Origin: JACPHD01 sp964431805
GTDB lineage: Bacteria > Patescibacteriota > Patescibacteriia > Patescibacteriales > GWC2-42-12
Reading direction: 5' to 3'
DNA: 64,000 nt
Assembly (NCBI GenBank): GCA_964431805.1
Contig: CAYSKV010000003.1
Span: 1-64,000 of the forward strand
The position numbers and the translations under genes were made by a program. The notes under the pieces are model-generated. The model was given only the letters and a program-made list of their open reading frames with translations. It did not search any database and had not been told where the DNA came from. Below are positions 23,323 through 31,008 of the stretch, one piece after another; the stretch's first letter is position 1; every line of letters starts with the position of its first letter.

Positions 23323-23907
23323 ATGGAAGTTAAAGCTAAAGTAAAATTTATCAGAATGTCTCCAAGAAAGGTACGCTTGGTAACTAATCTTATTAAAACC
23401 ATGCCAGTTGAGAAAGCTTTAAATCAATTGCAGTTTATTAATAAGATAGCTAGCAAACCGGTAGCCTGTTTAATTAAATCAGCCGTAGCTAATGCTGAGC
23501 ATAATTTTGAATTGGCTAAAGATAATTTATTTATAAAAGAAATAAAAGTTGACGAGGGTCCGGCGTTAAAACGTTCAATGCCTAGGGCGCATGGCAGAGC
23601 TACGCCAATTATAAAAAAGACCAGCCACATTAATTTAGTTTTAGGCGAGATTAAAGAATCAAAAACTGTAAAGACTAAAAAACAAGAGATTGCCGCACCG
23701 GTAAAATTGGGCGAACAACCTAAAAAAGAAGCGTCTGTTAAATTAAAAGAATCAATTAAAGAAGAAACTACCGAACCTAAAGATGATAATAAGAAAGAAA
23801 AAGGTAAAGTTATAGTTGATCCAAGAATGGAAGGCAGAGGCGGGCATGCTAAAATTGAAGGCGGTAAAGGTTTTACCACTAAAATATTTAGACGCAAAAG
23901 CGGATAA
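23323..23907 (+). CDS. rplV: 50S ribosomal protein L22 with long C-terminal extension
   Basis: L22 lines the exit tunnel with its beta-hairpin. The core (first about 110 residues) is canonical: VKFIRMSPRKVRLVTNLIK, PVACLIKSAVANAEHNF, then LKRSMPRAHGRATPIIKKTSH. The total of 194 residues is nearly double the usual 110. The remainder is a Lys/Glu-rich low-complexity segment ending in a conserved-looking patch with GGHAKIEGGKGFTTKIFRRK. The 20-base gap to rpsC shows ordinary operon spacing. Confidence 0.95.
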   Translation: MEVKAKVKFIRMSPRKVRLVTNLIKTMPVEKALNQLQFINKIASKPVACLIKSAVANAEHNFELAKDNLFIKEIKVDEGPALKRSMPRAHGRATPIIKKTSHINLVLGEIKESKTVKTKKQEIAAPVKLGEQPKKEASVKLKESIKEETTEPKDDNKKEKGKVIVDPRMEGRGGHAKIEGGKGFTTKIFRRKSG

Positions 23908-23927
23908 TTAATTGTAAAAAGTTATAT

Positions 23928-24614
23928 ATGGGACACAAAGTAAATCCAAAAGTTATAAGATTGAATATCACCAGGACTTGGCCGTCTAAGTGGTTTGCTA
24001 CTGGAAAAAATATGATTAAGAATTTAGAGCAGGACGTTAAAGTTAGAAAGTTTTTATTTAATAAATTACGTGAAGCTGGACTGGATAGAGTTGAGATAGA
24101 AAGAGGCGGCCATAAAATTACTGTCGGTATTTTTACGGCCAAGCCAGGAATTATTATTGGTCGTGGCGGCAGCGGAGCCGGAGATTTAAAAAAGGAATTA
24201 CATGATAAATTTTTAAAGAATTTTAGATTAAATGATATAAATTTGAATATTACAGAATTTGATAGGCCGAATTTAAGTAGCATGATTATTGCTCAAGGCA
24301 TGGCGATTGATATTGAAAAGAGAATGCCGTTTAGACGCGTTATTAAGCAAGCGATTAATAAAATTGAACGAGCCGGCGCTTTAGGCGTAAAGGTTGTTAT
24401 TAGCGGTCGTCTTAACGGAGCGGAAATTGCTCGTACCGAAATGTTAACTTCAGGCAAGATCCCTTTGCATACTTTAAGAGCTGATATTGATTTTGCTAAA
24501 ACTACGGCTAGAACTACTTATGGAGCGATTGGTATAAAACTTTGGATATATAAGGGAGACATTTTTAAAAAAGAAGAAGCCGGTAAAGGCGAAATCGTAG
24601 GGGAGAAAAAATAA
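23928..24614 (+). CDS. rpsC: 30S ribosomal protein S3
   Basis: S3 lies at the mRNA entry site and contributes to helicase activity. It has 228 residues and starts MGHKVNPKVIRLNITRTWPS. The KH domain GxxG signature is in KPGIIIGRGGSGAGDLKKEL (about residues 72-90), and the C-terminal domain includes GRLNGAEIARTEMLTSGKIP and KLWIYKGDIF. Length and order are normal. It is separated by one base from rplP. Confidence 0.98.
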   Translation: MGHKVNPKVIRLNITRTWPSKWFATGKNMIKNLEQDVKVRKFLFNKLREAGLDRVEIERGGHKITVGIFTAKPGIIIGRGGSGAGDLKKELHDKFLKNFRLNDINLNITEFDRPNLSSMIIAQGMAIDIEKRMPFRRVIKQAINKIERAGALGVKVVISGRLNGAEIARTEMLTSGKIPLHTLRADIDFAKTTARTTYGAIGIKLWIYKGDIFKKEEAGKGEIVGEKK

Positions 24615-24615
24615 T

Positions 24616-25020
24616 ATGTTAATGCCAAAAAAAACAAAATGGAGAAAAATGCATAAACGCAGAAGGGGCGGAAAAGCCACTCGCATGATTAATGTTGCTT
24701 TTGGTGATTATGGATTAAAGAGTTTAGAGGCTTGTTGGATTTCTTCAAGACAAATTGAAGCAGCCAGAAAAGTTTTAACTAAATATATTAAAAAGGGCGG
24801 AAAAATTTGGATTAGAATTTTTCCTGACAAATCAGTAACGGCTAAAGGCGGCGAAATTCCTATGGGTAAAGGCAAGGGCGCGGTTGATCATTATGTTGCC
24901 GTAGTTAAACCAGGCATGGTAATGTTTGAAATGGTTGGCGTTAGCGAAGAGATAGCTAAAGAAGCTATGAAAATGGCTGCTTATAAATTACCAGTTAAAT
25001 GTAAATTTTCAATTAAATAA
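24616..25020 (+). CDS. rplP: 50S ribosomal protein L16
   Basis: This is a 134-residue protein at the A/P-site side of the large subunit. It starts MLMPKKTKWRKMHKRRRGGK; the first ATG is used because the family begins MLxP. It contains the conserved KIWIRIFPDKSVTAKGGEIPMGKGKGAVD segment, seen here as two parts around 'PDKSVTAKGGE' and 'MGKGKGAVDHYVAVV'. The end PVKCKFSIK is standard. Nothing unusual. Confidence 0.98.
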   Translation: MLMPKKTKWRKMHKRRRGGKATRMINVAFGDYGLKSLEACWISSRQIEAARKVLTKYIKKGGKIWIRIFPDKSVTAKGGEIPMGKGKGAVDHYVAVVKPGMVMFEMVGVSEEIAKEAMKMAAYKLPVKCKFSIK

Positions 25021-25022
25021 AT

Positions 25023-25208
25023 ATGGATTTTAAAGAATTAAAAACTAAAACCGAAAAAGAATTAAAGCAATTTTTAGGAGAATCTCGAGATAAATTAAGA
25101 GATTTGCGTTTTAAGGATGCAAATAAACAGTTAAAAAATGTCAGAGAGATTAGGCAAATAAAAAAAATAGTTGCTAGAGTTTTAACATTATTAAGCAAGA
25201 AAAATTAA
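25023..25208 (+). CDS. rpmC: 50S ribosomal protein L29
   Basis: This 61-residue two-helix protein sits at the tunnel exit. It starts MDFKELKTKTEKELKQFL and contains the LRDLRFKDANKQLKNVREIR block that matches the family's second helix. Only two bases separate it from rplP, and four from rpsQ. The length is normal. Confidence 0.95.
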   Translation: MDFKELKTKTEKELKQFLGESRDKLRDLRFKDANKQLKNVREIRQIKKIVARVLTLLSKKN

Positions 25209-25212
25209 TTAT

Positions 25213-25476
25213 ATGGCAGATATTAAGAAAAACAATTCTAAAAAAGATATTATTAAACGAAAGTTTAATGGTGTGGTTGTTAGTGATAAAATGAGTAAAA
25301 CCAGAGTAGTCTCCGTTGAATCAATAAAAGTCCATCCGATTTATAAAAAAAGATATAAAGTTAACAAAAAGTATAAAGTACATGATGAAAAGAATTTGTA
25401 TAAAATTGGAGATAAGGTACAATTTATAGAATGCCGCCCGTTAAGTAAAGACAAAAGATGGCGAATGATATATTAA
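25213..25476 (+). CDS. rpsQ: 30S ribosomal protein S17
   Basis: This 87-residue OB-fold protein binds 16S rRNA. Family motifs: FNGVVVSDKMSKTRVVSVES, then HPIYKKRYKVNKKYKVHDE and IGDKVQFIECRPLSKDKRW. The N-terminal 15 residues are Lys-rich and extra. The order rpmC-rpsQ-rplN is standard. Confidence 0.97.
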   Translation: MADIKKNNSKKDIIKRKFNGVVVSDKMSKTRVVSVESIKVHPIYKKRYKVNKKYKVHDEKNLYKIGDKVQFIECRPLSKDKRWRMIY

Positions 25477-25497
25477 TAAGTAATTAGTTTTTATTTT

Positions 25498-25869
25498 ATG
25501 ATACAAGTACAGACAATATTAAAAGTTGCAGACAATAGCGGCGCCCAAAGCGTTATGTGTATTAGGGTGTTAGGTGGATATAAAAAGCGCTATGCTCATG
25601 TCGGAGAAATTATTACCGCAGCGGTTAAAAAAGCCGCGCCTCATGCCGCCATTAAAAAAGGTGATGTAGTTCATGCCGTAATTGTAAGAACTAAAAAAGA
25701 AATTAGGCGCAATAGCGGAGTTTATGTTCGTTTTGATGAAAACGCTTGCGTTATTATTGATAAAGAAAAAAAGGAACCAAAGGGTACAAGAATTTTTGGC
25801 CCGGTTGCTAGAGAGTTGAAGCAAATGGGATTTTTAAAGATTGCTTCGTTAGCCCCTGAAGTTTTATAA
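25498..25869 (+). CDS. rplN: 50S ribosomal protein L14
   Basis: This is a 123-residue L14, part of inter-subunit bridges. It starts MIQVQTILKVADNSGAQSVM and contains the RKEIRRNSGVYVRFDENACV block and the C-terminal GTRIFGPVARELKQMGFLKI. It is canonical in length and order, the first gene of the spc half of the cluster here. Confidence 0.98.
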   Translation: MIQVQTILKVADNSGAQSVMCIRVLGGYKKRYAHVGEIITAAVKKAAPHAAIKKGDVVHAVIVRTKKEIRRNSGVYVRFDENACVIIDKEKKEPKGTRIFGPVARELKQMGFLKIASLAPEVL

Positions 25870-25880
25870 ATTATAAAGTT

Positions 25881-26213
25881 ATGAATATAAAGAAAGGCGA
25901 CAAAGTAAAAATATTAGCAGGTAAAGATAAAGGTAAAACTGGTAAAGTTTTGCAGGTTTTTCAATCTGCTAATCGAGCTAGTATAGAAGGCTTAAATCTT
26001 CTAGTTAAGCATATGCGCCCAAGAAAGCAGGGAGAAAAAGGACAAAGAATAGAATTCCCGGCGCCGATTAATTTATCAAATGTTATGTTGGTTTGTACAA
26101 AATGTGATAAACCGACCAGAGTCGCTTTTAAATATTTAGAAGTTACTAAAAATAATATTAAACAAAAAAAGAAAGTTAGAGTTTGTAAAAAATGTAATCA
26201 AGTAATAGATTAA
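25881..26213 (+). CDS. rplX: 50S ribosomal protein L24, zinc-ribbon form
   Basis: This is an assembly initiator of the large subunit. It has 110 residues with the KOW motif at the N terminus (KGDKVKILAGKDKGKTGKVL). The C-terminal extension carries two CxxC pairs (CTKCDKP and CKKCNQ), a zinc ribbon present in some bacterial L24 proteins. It lies between rplN and rplE in the standard order. Confidence 0.96.
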   Translation: MNIKKGDKVKILAGKDKGKTGKVLQVFQSANRASIEGLNLLVKHMRPRKQGEKGQRIEFPAPINLSNVMLVCTKCDKPTRVAFKYLEVTKNNIKQKKKVRVCKKCNQVID

Positions 26214-26218
26214 TTTAT

Positions 26219-26758
26219 ATGGATTTAAAGCAAAAATACAAAAAAGAAATAGTGCCAAAAATGATAGAGGCGTTTGGCTATAAGAATATAATGGCTGTAC
26301 CTAAGTTAACTAAGGTAGTAATTAATGCTGGCGTGGGAAGAAATGCTAAAGATAAAAATTTTATAGAAAGTGTAGTTAGCAGTTTGGAAAGAATTAGCGG
26401 TCAGAAACCAGTCCAAACTAAAGCTAAACAGTCAATTTCCGCTTTTAAAACAAGAAAAGGCATGATTATCGGTGTGGCTGTAACTTTACGTGGTCAAAGA
26501 ATGTATGATTTTATGGAAAAATTAATTCATATAACTTTTCCGAGAATTAGAGATTATAGAGGCATTGATCCAAAGCAAGTAGATAATCATGGTAATTTAG
26601 CGGTAGGTTTTAAAGAACATATTGCTTTTCCAGAAATTAAAGCTGACGAAGTGCAAAATGTTCACGGTCTTCAGGTTTGTCTTTCTACGACCGCTAAAAC
26701 TTATGAAGAAGGTTTAGAATTATTTAAATTAATGGGTTTTGTATTTAAAACCGAATAA
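26219..26758 (+). CDS. rplE: 50S ribosomal protein L5
   Basis: This is a 179-residue 5S rRNA-binding protein. Family blocks: VPKLTKVVINAGVGRNAKD, QKPVQTKAKQSISAFKTRKG, and PRIRDYRGIDPKQVDNHGNL. The length is standard. It is separated from S14 by five bases. Confidence 0.98.
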   Translation: MDLKQKYKKEIVPKMIEAFGYKNIMAVPKLTKVVINAGVGRNAKDKNFIESVVSSLERISGQKPVQTKAKQSISAFKTRKGMIIGVAVTLRGQRMYDFMEKLIHITFPRIRDYRGIDPKQVDNHGNLAVGFKEHIAFPEIKADEVQNVHGLQVCLSTTAKTYEEGLELFKLMGFVFKTE

Positions 26759-26763
26759 TATTT

Positions 26764-26949
26764 ATGGCAAGAACAGCATTAATCGTAAAATCAAAAAAGA
26801 AACCAAAATATTCAACTAGAATTGTCAGACGTTGCTGGCGTTGTGGACGTAACCATGGCTTTATGAGAGATTTTGGTATTTGTCGCATTTGTTTTAGAGA
26901 GCTAGCCTCTAATACTGATATTCCTGGAGTAACTAAATCAAGTTGGTAA
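26764..26949 (+). CDS. rpsN: 30S ribosomal protein S14, zinc-binding type
   Basis: This 61-residue short form of S14 has two CxxC motifs (CWRC and CRIC) that bind zinc. It starts MARTALIVKSKKKPKYSTR and ends with the family's GVTKSSW. Having the zinc form at the operon position is usual for CPR and Gram-positive bacteria. Nothing unusual. Confidence 0.97.
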   Translation: MARTALIVKSKKKPKYSTRIVRRCWRCGRNHGFMRDFGICRICFRELASNTDIPGVTKSSW

Positions 26950-26984
26950 ACCTTTAAAATAAACAGACTAAATTATAACATAAT

Positions 26985-27395
26985 ATGACAGATCCAATAG
27001 CAGACATGCTAACAAGAATAAGAAACGCTCAAGCCGTAAACATCAAAACGGTTGTTTTACCTATGAGTAAAATGAAGCACGGCATAGCCAAGATATTAGA
27101 AGATGGCGGTTGGGTTGGAAAAGTTGAAATTATTAAAACAAAAGGTAAAAAGAATTCAAGTTCAATTTTTAATGAAATCAAAATTGATTTAAAATATCAA
27201 AATGGCCGACCCATGATTACTTCTTTAAAGAAAATAAGTACTCCGGGTCGCAGGATTTATGCTAGCAAAGATGAATTGCCAAGAGTTTTAAATAATTTAG
27301 GTATAGCCATTATTTCTACGCCAAGAGGATTAATGACCAATAAAGAAGCTAAAAAGCAGGGTATTGGCGGAGAAGTAATTTGCGAAATTTACTAA
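26985..27395 (+). CDS. rpsH: 30S ribosomal protein S8
   Basis: This is a 136-residue protein that nucleates assembly of the 16S central domain; in enteric bacteria it also represses the spc operon. Motifs: MTDPIADMLTRIRNAQA at the start, STPGRRIYASKDELPRVLNN, and the C-terminal IISTPRGLMTNKEAKKQGIG. The length is standard. The gap of 35 bases to rpsN is the largest in this stretch. Confidence 0.98.
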   Translation: MTDPIADMLTRIRNAQAVNIKTVVLPMSKMKHGIAKILEDGGWVGKVEIIKTKGKKNSSSIFNEIKIDLKYQNGRPMITSLKKISTPGRRIYASKDELPRVLNNLGIAIISTPRGLMTNKEAKKQGIGGEVICEIY

Positions 27396-27412
27396 AATTT
27401 TTAAAATAATAT

Positions 27413-27961
27413 ATGTCAAGATTAGGAAAATTACCAATTGAATTGCCAGTAGGGACTCAGGCTAAACTTGAGAATGGTTTTATAATTGTTAAAGGACCCA
27501 AGGGTGAACTTAAAACTAAAATGCACGAAGCCATAAAAATAGAAATAACTGAAAAAGAAGTAAAATTATCTATTACTGATCAAACTATTTCTAAAGACAA
27601 AGCTTTGTGGGGATTGTTTAGAAGTTTGATTAAAAATATGGTAGTTGGAGTTAATGAAACCTATACTAAAAAATTAGAAATTAACGGTGTTGGTTATAAA
27701 GCGGCGGTTAGCGGGTCTAAATTAACCTTGAATGTCGGTTATTCGCACCCAGTAATTTATGAATTACCAGCTGGCATAAAAGCCGAAGTTCAAGCCAATA
27801 CTATTATTATTAATGGTATTGATAAGCAACTAGTTGGCGAAGTGTCAGCTCAAATTAGAAAAATTAGAAAACCAGAGCCTTATAAAGGTAAAGGTATTAA
27901 ATATAGCGATGAAATATTAAGACGTAAAGCAGGCAAAACTGCAGGCAAAGCGGAAAAATAA
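27413..27961 (+). CDS. rplF: 50S ribosomal protein L6
   Basis: This is a 182-residue two-domain protein near the sarcin-ricin loop. It starts MSRLGKLPIELPVG. Key segments are LWGLFRSLIKNMVVGVNETY, EINGVGYKAAV and the C-terminal IRKPEPYKGKGIKYSDEILR followed by RKAGKTAGKAEK. It is followed by a 148-base gap holding a palindromic repeat, unusual inside the spc operon. Confidence 0.98.
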   Translation: MSRLGKLPIELPVGTQAKLENGFIIVKGPKGELKTKMHEAIKIEITEKEVKLSITDQTISKDKALWGLFRSLIKNMVVGVNETYTKKLEINGVGYKAAVSGSKLTLNVGYSHPVIYELPAGIKAEVQANTIIINGIDKQLVGEVSAQIRKIRKPEPYKGKGIKYSDEILRRKAGKTAGKAEK

Positions 27962-27964
27962 AAA

Positions 27965-28093
27965 CCCTTGAAAACTTTTTTAGAAAAAGTTTTCAATACT
28001 TTCCCCGCTTAAGCGGGATAAACAAAAAATATAACGTATCAAGTTAAAATTTAATAGCGAGTAGAACCCTACGGCCATTAAATTTTAACTTGA
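27965..28093 (+). repeat. Compound palindromic intergenic repeat, copy 2 (upstream of rplR)
   Basis: The layout is the same as copy 1 at 4920-5021. A terminator-like hairpin TGAAAAC / GTTTTCA (about 27968-27996) comes first. Then there is an inserted perfect dyad CCCGCTTAAGCGGG, followed by a 17-bp stem (28039-28055 with 28077-28093) around the 21-base loop AGCGAGTAGAACCCTACGGC plus C. The stem differs from copy 1 by a T-A to C-G exchange on both arms. The loop differs at three bases. The rplR start is 16 bases further. Confidence 0.8.
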
Positions 28094-28109
28094 TAAAAAC
28101 TATTGAAAT

Positions 28110-28463
28110 ATGGATATTAATAAAGTTAAACAAAATAAAAGATTTAGACGTAAAAATAGAGTTAGAGCTAAAATTACCGGCACGGCTGCTTGCCCGAGGT
28201 TAAGCGTTTTTAGATCTAACCGCGGAATTTACGCCCAAATTATAAATGATGAAATTGGCAAAACTTTAGTTGCGGTTGGCGCTGGAGAAATAAAAAAGAA
28301 AGAGAAAAAAATTGCCGTAAGTTTAGAATTAGGAAAATTAATTGCCACTAAAGCTATAGCTAAAGGTGTAAGCCAGGTTGTATTTGATCGTAACGGTTAT
28401 AAATATCATGGCCGAGTAAAGGCTTTGGCTGAAGGCGCTCGTGAAGGCGGTTTAAAATTCTAA
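28110..28463 (+). CDS. rplR: 50S ribosomal protein L18
   Basis: This is a 117-residue 5S rRNA-binding protein. Motifs: VRAKITGTAACPRLSVFRSN, IYAQIINDEIGKTLVA and the C-terminal VVFDRNGYKYHGRVKALAEG with AREGGLKF. Standard length. Its upstream region contains the palindromic repeat copy 2, which could separate its expression from the upstream spc genes. Confidence 0.98.
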   Translation: MDINKVKQNKRFRRKNRVRAKITGTAACPRLSVFRSNRGIYAQIINDEIGKTLVAVGAGEIKKKEKKIAVSLELGKLIATKAIAKGVSQVVFDRNGYKYHGRVKALAEGAREGGLKF

Positions 28464-28479
28464 AAAGATATTAATTTAT

Positions 28480-29142
28480 ATGGAAGATACAAAAAAACAA
28501 CAAGAGAATATTGGAAATCAAGCTACGCCTTTAGCGGAAGCTAAGGTTGTTAATGCTATGCCAACGTCAACCGTTGAAGGCAGAAGGCATAATGATGCTT
28601 CTGACAGAAAAAGAAATTTTAAAGGTAAAAGGCCTGGCGGTCGAGGTAGGGATAGCGGTATGCCGGAGGAATTTGAACAAAAAATGATTGACATTGCTCG
28701 CGTTACCCGCGTTATGGCTGGAGGTAAAAGAATGCGCTTTAGAGCTTGTGTGGCCATTGGTAATAAAAAAGGCAGAGTCGCTATCGGTTTAGCTAAGGGC
28801 GCGGATGTTACCGGCGCCGTGACTAAAGCCGTTAATAAAGCTAAAAAAGAATTTATTGATATCCCGATTGTTAACGAAACTATTCCTCATGAAGTTTACC
28901 AAAAATTAGGCGCGGCTAAAATTTTATTTAAACCAGCTAAAAAGGGTAGAGGTATTATTGCTGGCGGCGCCGTCAGAGTTCTTTTAGAACTTTCTGGTAT
29001 AAAAAATATTACTTGTAAAATTTTAGGTACCGGCAATAAAGTTAATAATGTAAAATGCACAATTGAAGCTTTAAAAAATTTAAAGAGACCGATTAAGCAT
29101 GAAAATAAATATAACCATGTTCAAGAAAAGAATTTAAAATAA
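28480..29142 (+). CDS. rpsE: 30S ribosomal protein S5 with N-terminal extension
   Basis: S5 helps decoding accuracy and lines the mRNA entry channel. The core begins near residue 67 (FEQKMIDIARVTRVMAGGKR) and contains FRACVAIGNKKGRVAIGLAK and GRGIIAGGAVRVLLELSGIK. The protein has 220 residues. The first 65 are an added Gln/Asn/Arg/Gly-rich tail. Only four bases separate it from rplO: the L30 gene (rpmD), which sits here in most bacteria, is absent. Confidence 0.97.
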   Translation: MEDTKKQQENIGNQATPLAEAKVVNAMPTSTVEGRRHNDASDRKRNFKGKRPGGRGRDSGMPEEFEQKMIDIARVTRVMAGGKRMRFRACVAIGNKKGRVAIGLAKGADVTGAVTKAVNKAKKEFIDIPIVNETIPHEVYQKLGAAKILFKPAKKGRGIIAGGAVRVLLELSGIKNITCKILGTGNKVNNVKCTIEALKNLKRPIKHENKYNHVQEKNLK

Positions 29143-29146
29143 AAAT

Positions 29147-29590
29147 ATGTCTTTATCATTACATACAATTAAGCCAGCGCGCGGTTCAGTTAGAAGGAAA
29201 AAGAGAATTGGCAGAGGCAATGCTTCTGGCCATGGTTCTTATAGTACTAGAGGGTTAAAAGGTCAAAGATCAAGAACTGGCGGTAGAAATAAATTAAGAA
29301 GATTAGGTTTTAAACAAATATTAGCCGCTACTCCAAAAAATCGTGGTTTTAAATCGGCTAAACCTAAAAATCAAGTTGTTAATCTTAAAGATTTAAATAC
29401 CAATTTTTCTGCTGGCGATAAAATAAACGCTCATAGTTTATTTAAAGCTGGTTTAGTGCAGACTGTTCAAGAAAAAATAAAAATTTTAGGTCAAGGCAAG
29501 TTATCTTTAAAAAATTTACAATTTGAAGGCGTTAAATTGAGCGATAGCGTTAAAACGCAGATTGAAAAAATGGGCGGTAAAGTGTTATAA
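29147..29590 (+). CDS. rplO: 50S ribosomal protein L15
   Basis: This is a 147-residue late-assembly protein. It starts MSLSLHTIKPARGSVRRKKR. The glycine/arginine-rich region GRGNASGHGSYSTRGLKGQR is typical, as is the C-terminal domain ending SDSVKTQIEKMGGKVL. It is followed by secY after 47 bases, the usual order. The shortness of the rpsE-rplO gap confirms the loss of rpmD here. Confidence 0.97.
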   Translation: MSLSLHTIKPARGSVRRKKRIGRGNASGHGSYSTRGLKGQRSRTGGRNKLRRLGFKQILAATPKNRGFKSAKPKNQVVNLKDLNTNFSAGDKINAHSLFKAGLVQTVQEKIKILGQGKLSLKNLQFEGVKLSDSVKTQIEKMGGKVL

Positions 29591-29637
29591 TTGTAAAGAG
29601 CTAAATCTATAAAATTTTCTATTGCAGATTTAATAAT

Positions 29638-30909
29638 ATGTACGATAAGTTAATACAAATTTGGAAAGCGCGAGATTTAAGAAATAGCATACTCTTTGTT
29701 TTGGGTATGCTAGTTATTTTTAGGCTAGCCGCGCATATTCCGGTTCCTGGAGTTGATACTCAAGCGTTAAAAGATTTTTTTTCTTCTAATCAAATATTGG
29801 GTCTCATGAATATATTCGCTGGCGGAGGTATGTCTAATTTTTCTATTGTTATGATGGGCGTTGGTCCATATATTACTTCATCAATTATTTTTCAGCTTTT
29901 AGCCATGATTATTCCTAAATTAGAAGAAATGAATAAGGAAGAGGCTGGACGTCAAAAAGTTAATATGTGGACTCGTTGGATGACCGTACCTTTAGCCATA
30001 CTTGAAGCTTACGGTATGATTACATTATTACGCCGATCCTCTTATTCAATTTTAGGTGATGTTAGTCCGTTTAATTTGCTAGCTATGATTATAACTGTAG
30101 CCGCTGGCACTATCTTCTTAATGTGGCTAGGCGAGCTCATAACTGAAAAGAAAGTTGGTAACGGAATTTCTTTATTAATTTTTGCTGGTATCGTTTCTGG
30201 AGTTTTACAAACTGCTCAGCAAGTTATAGTTACTTTTGATCCATCAAAGCTATATATGATTTTAGGATTTTTGGCCATTGCTTTAATAACTATAGTTGGC
30301 GTGGTTGTGGTAAATGAAGGGCAGCGCAAAGTGCCGGTGCAATATGCTAGGCAGATTAGAGGTAATAGAATGTTTGGCGGCACCTCAACTCATTTGCCTT
30401 TACGCGTTAATATGGCCGGCGTGATCCCGATCATTTTTGCTATCTCAGTTGTAATTTTTCCACCAATGATTGCGCAATTTTTTATTCATGCTCGCACTGC
30501 TTTTATTGCTAACGCGGCAGAATGGACGATTAGCTTTTTTCAAAATCAATTAGTTTATGCGGTTTTATATTTCTTGTTAGTTTTTGCTTTTACTTATTTT
30601 TATACAGAAGTTATTTTTCACCCAACTCAGATTGCAGAAAATTTGCAAAAGCAAGGCGGGTTTATTCCTGGTATTAGGCCAGGTAGACATACTAGTGAAT
30701 ATTTAGCTAATACTACGCATAAAATTATATTTGTCGGCGCTTTATTTTTAGGTATTATCGCTATATTGCCTTTAATTTTAAGATATTTTACAGGCATTCA
30801 ATCTTTAACTATCGGCGGTACGTCTTTACTCATCGTGGTGTCAGTGGTTATTGAAACCGTTAAACAAATTGAATCGCAGTTGACCATGAGAGAATACGAA
30901 GGAATGTAA
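29638..30909 (+). CDS. secY: Preprotein translocase subunit SecY
   Basis: SecY is the channel subunit of the Sec translocon. It has 423 residues and ten predicted membrane helices. Diagnostic blocks: FRLAAHIPVPGVD after helix 1, the plug region with GLMNIFAGGGMSNFSIVMMG, then GPYITSSIIFQLL and the cytoplasmic loop PTQIAENLQKQGGFIPGIRPG, and the C-terminal VVSVVIETVKQIESQLTMREY. It is followed by a terminator at 30934. The adk, map, infA, rpsM genes that often follow directly are not contiguous here. Confidence 0.98.
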   Translation: MYDKLIQIWKARDLRNSILFVLGMLVIFRLAAHIPVPGVDTQALKDFFSSNQILGLMNIFAGGGMSNFSIVMMGVGPYITSSIIFQLLAMIIPKLEEMNKEEAGRQKVNMWTRWMTVPLAILEAYGMITLLRRSSYSILGDVSPFNLLAMIITVAAGTIFLMWLGELITEKKVGNGISLLIFAGIVSGVLQTAQQVIVTFDPSKLYMILGFLAIALITIVGVVVVNEGQRKVPVQYARQIRGNRMFGGTSTHLPLRVNMAGVIPIIFAISVVIFPPMIAQFFIHARTAFIANAAEWTISFFQNQLVYAVLYFLLVFAFTYFYTEVIFHPTQIAENLQKQGGFIPGIRPGRHTSEYLANTTHKIIFVGALFLGIIAILPLILRYFTGIQSLTIGGTSLLIVVSVVIETVKQIESQLTMREYEGM

Positions 30910-30933
30910 AATAATTATTAATCAGCAATTAAA

Positions 30934-30957
30934 ACTCCGCTTAGGCGGGGTTTTTGT
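30934..30957 (+). terminator. Intrinsic terminator after secY
   Basis: ACTCCGC (30934-30940) and GCGGGGT (30945-30951) form a tight stem with a TTAG loop, followed by TTTTTGTTT. It marks the end of the long ribosomal transcript. Confidence 0.88.
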
Positions 30958-31008
30958 TTGGTCAATTTTATGGTATAATAAAATTATATTAATATTATAA
31001 TAAATAAT

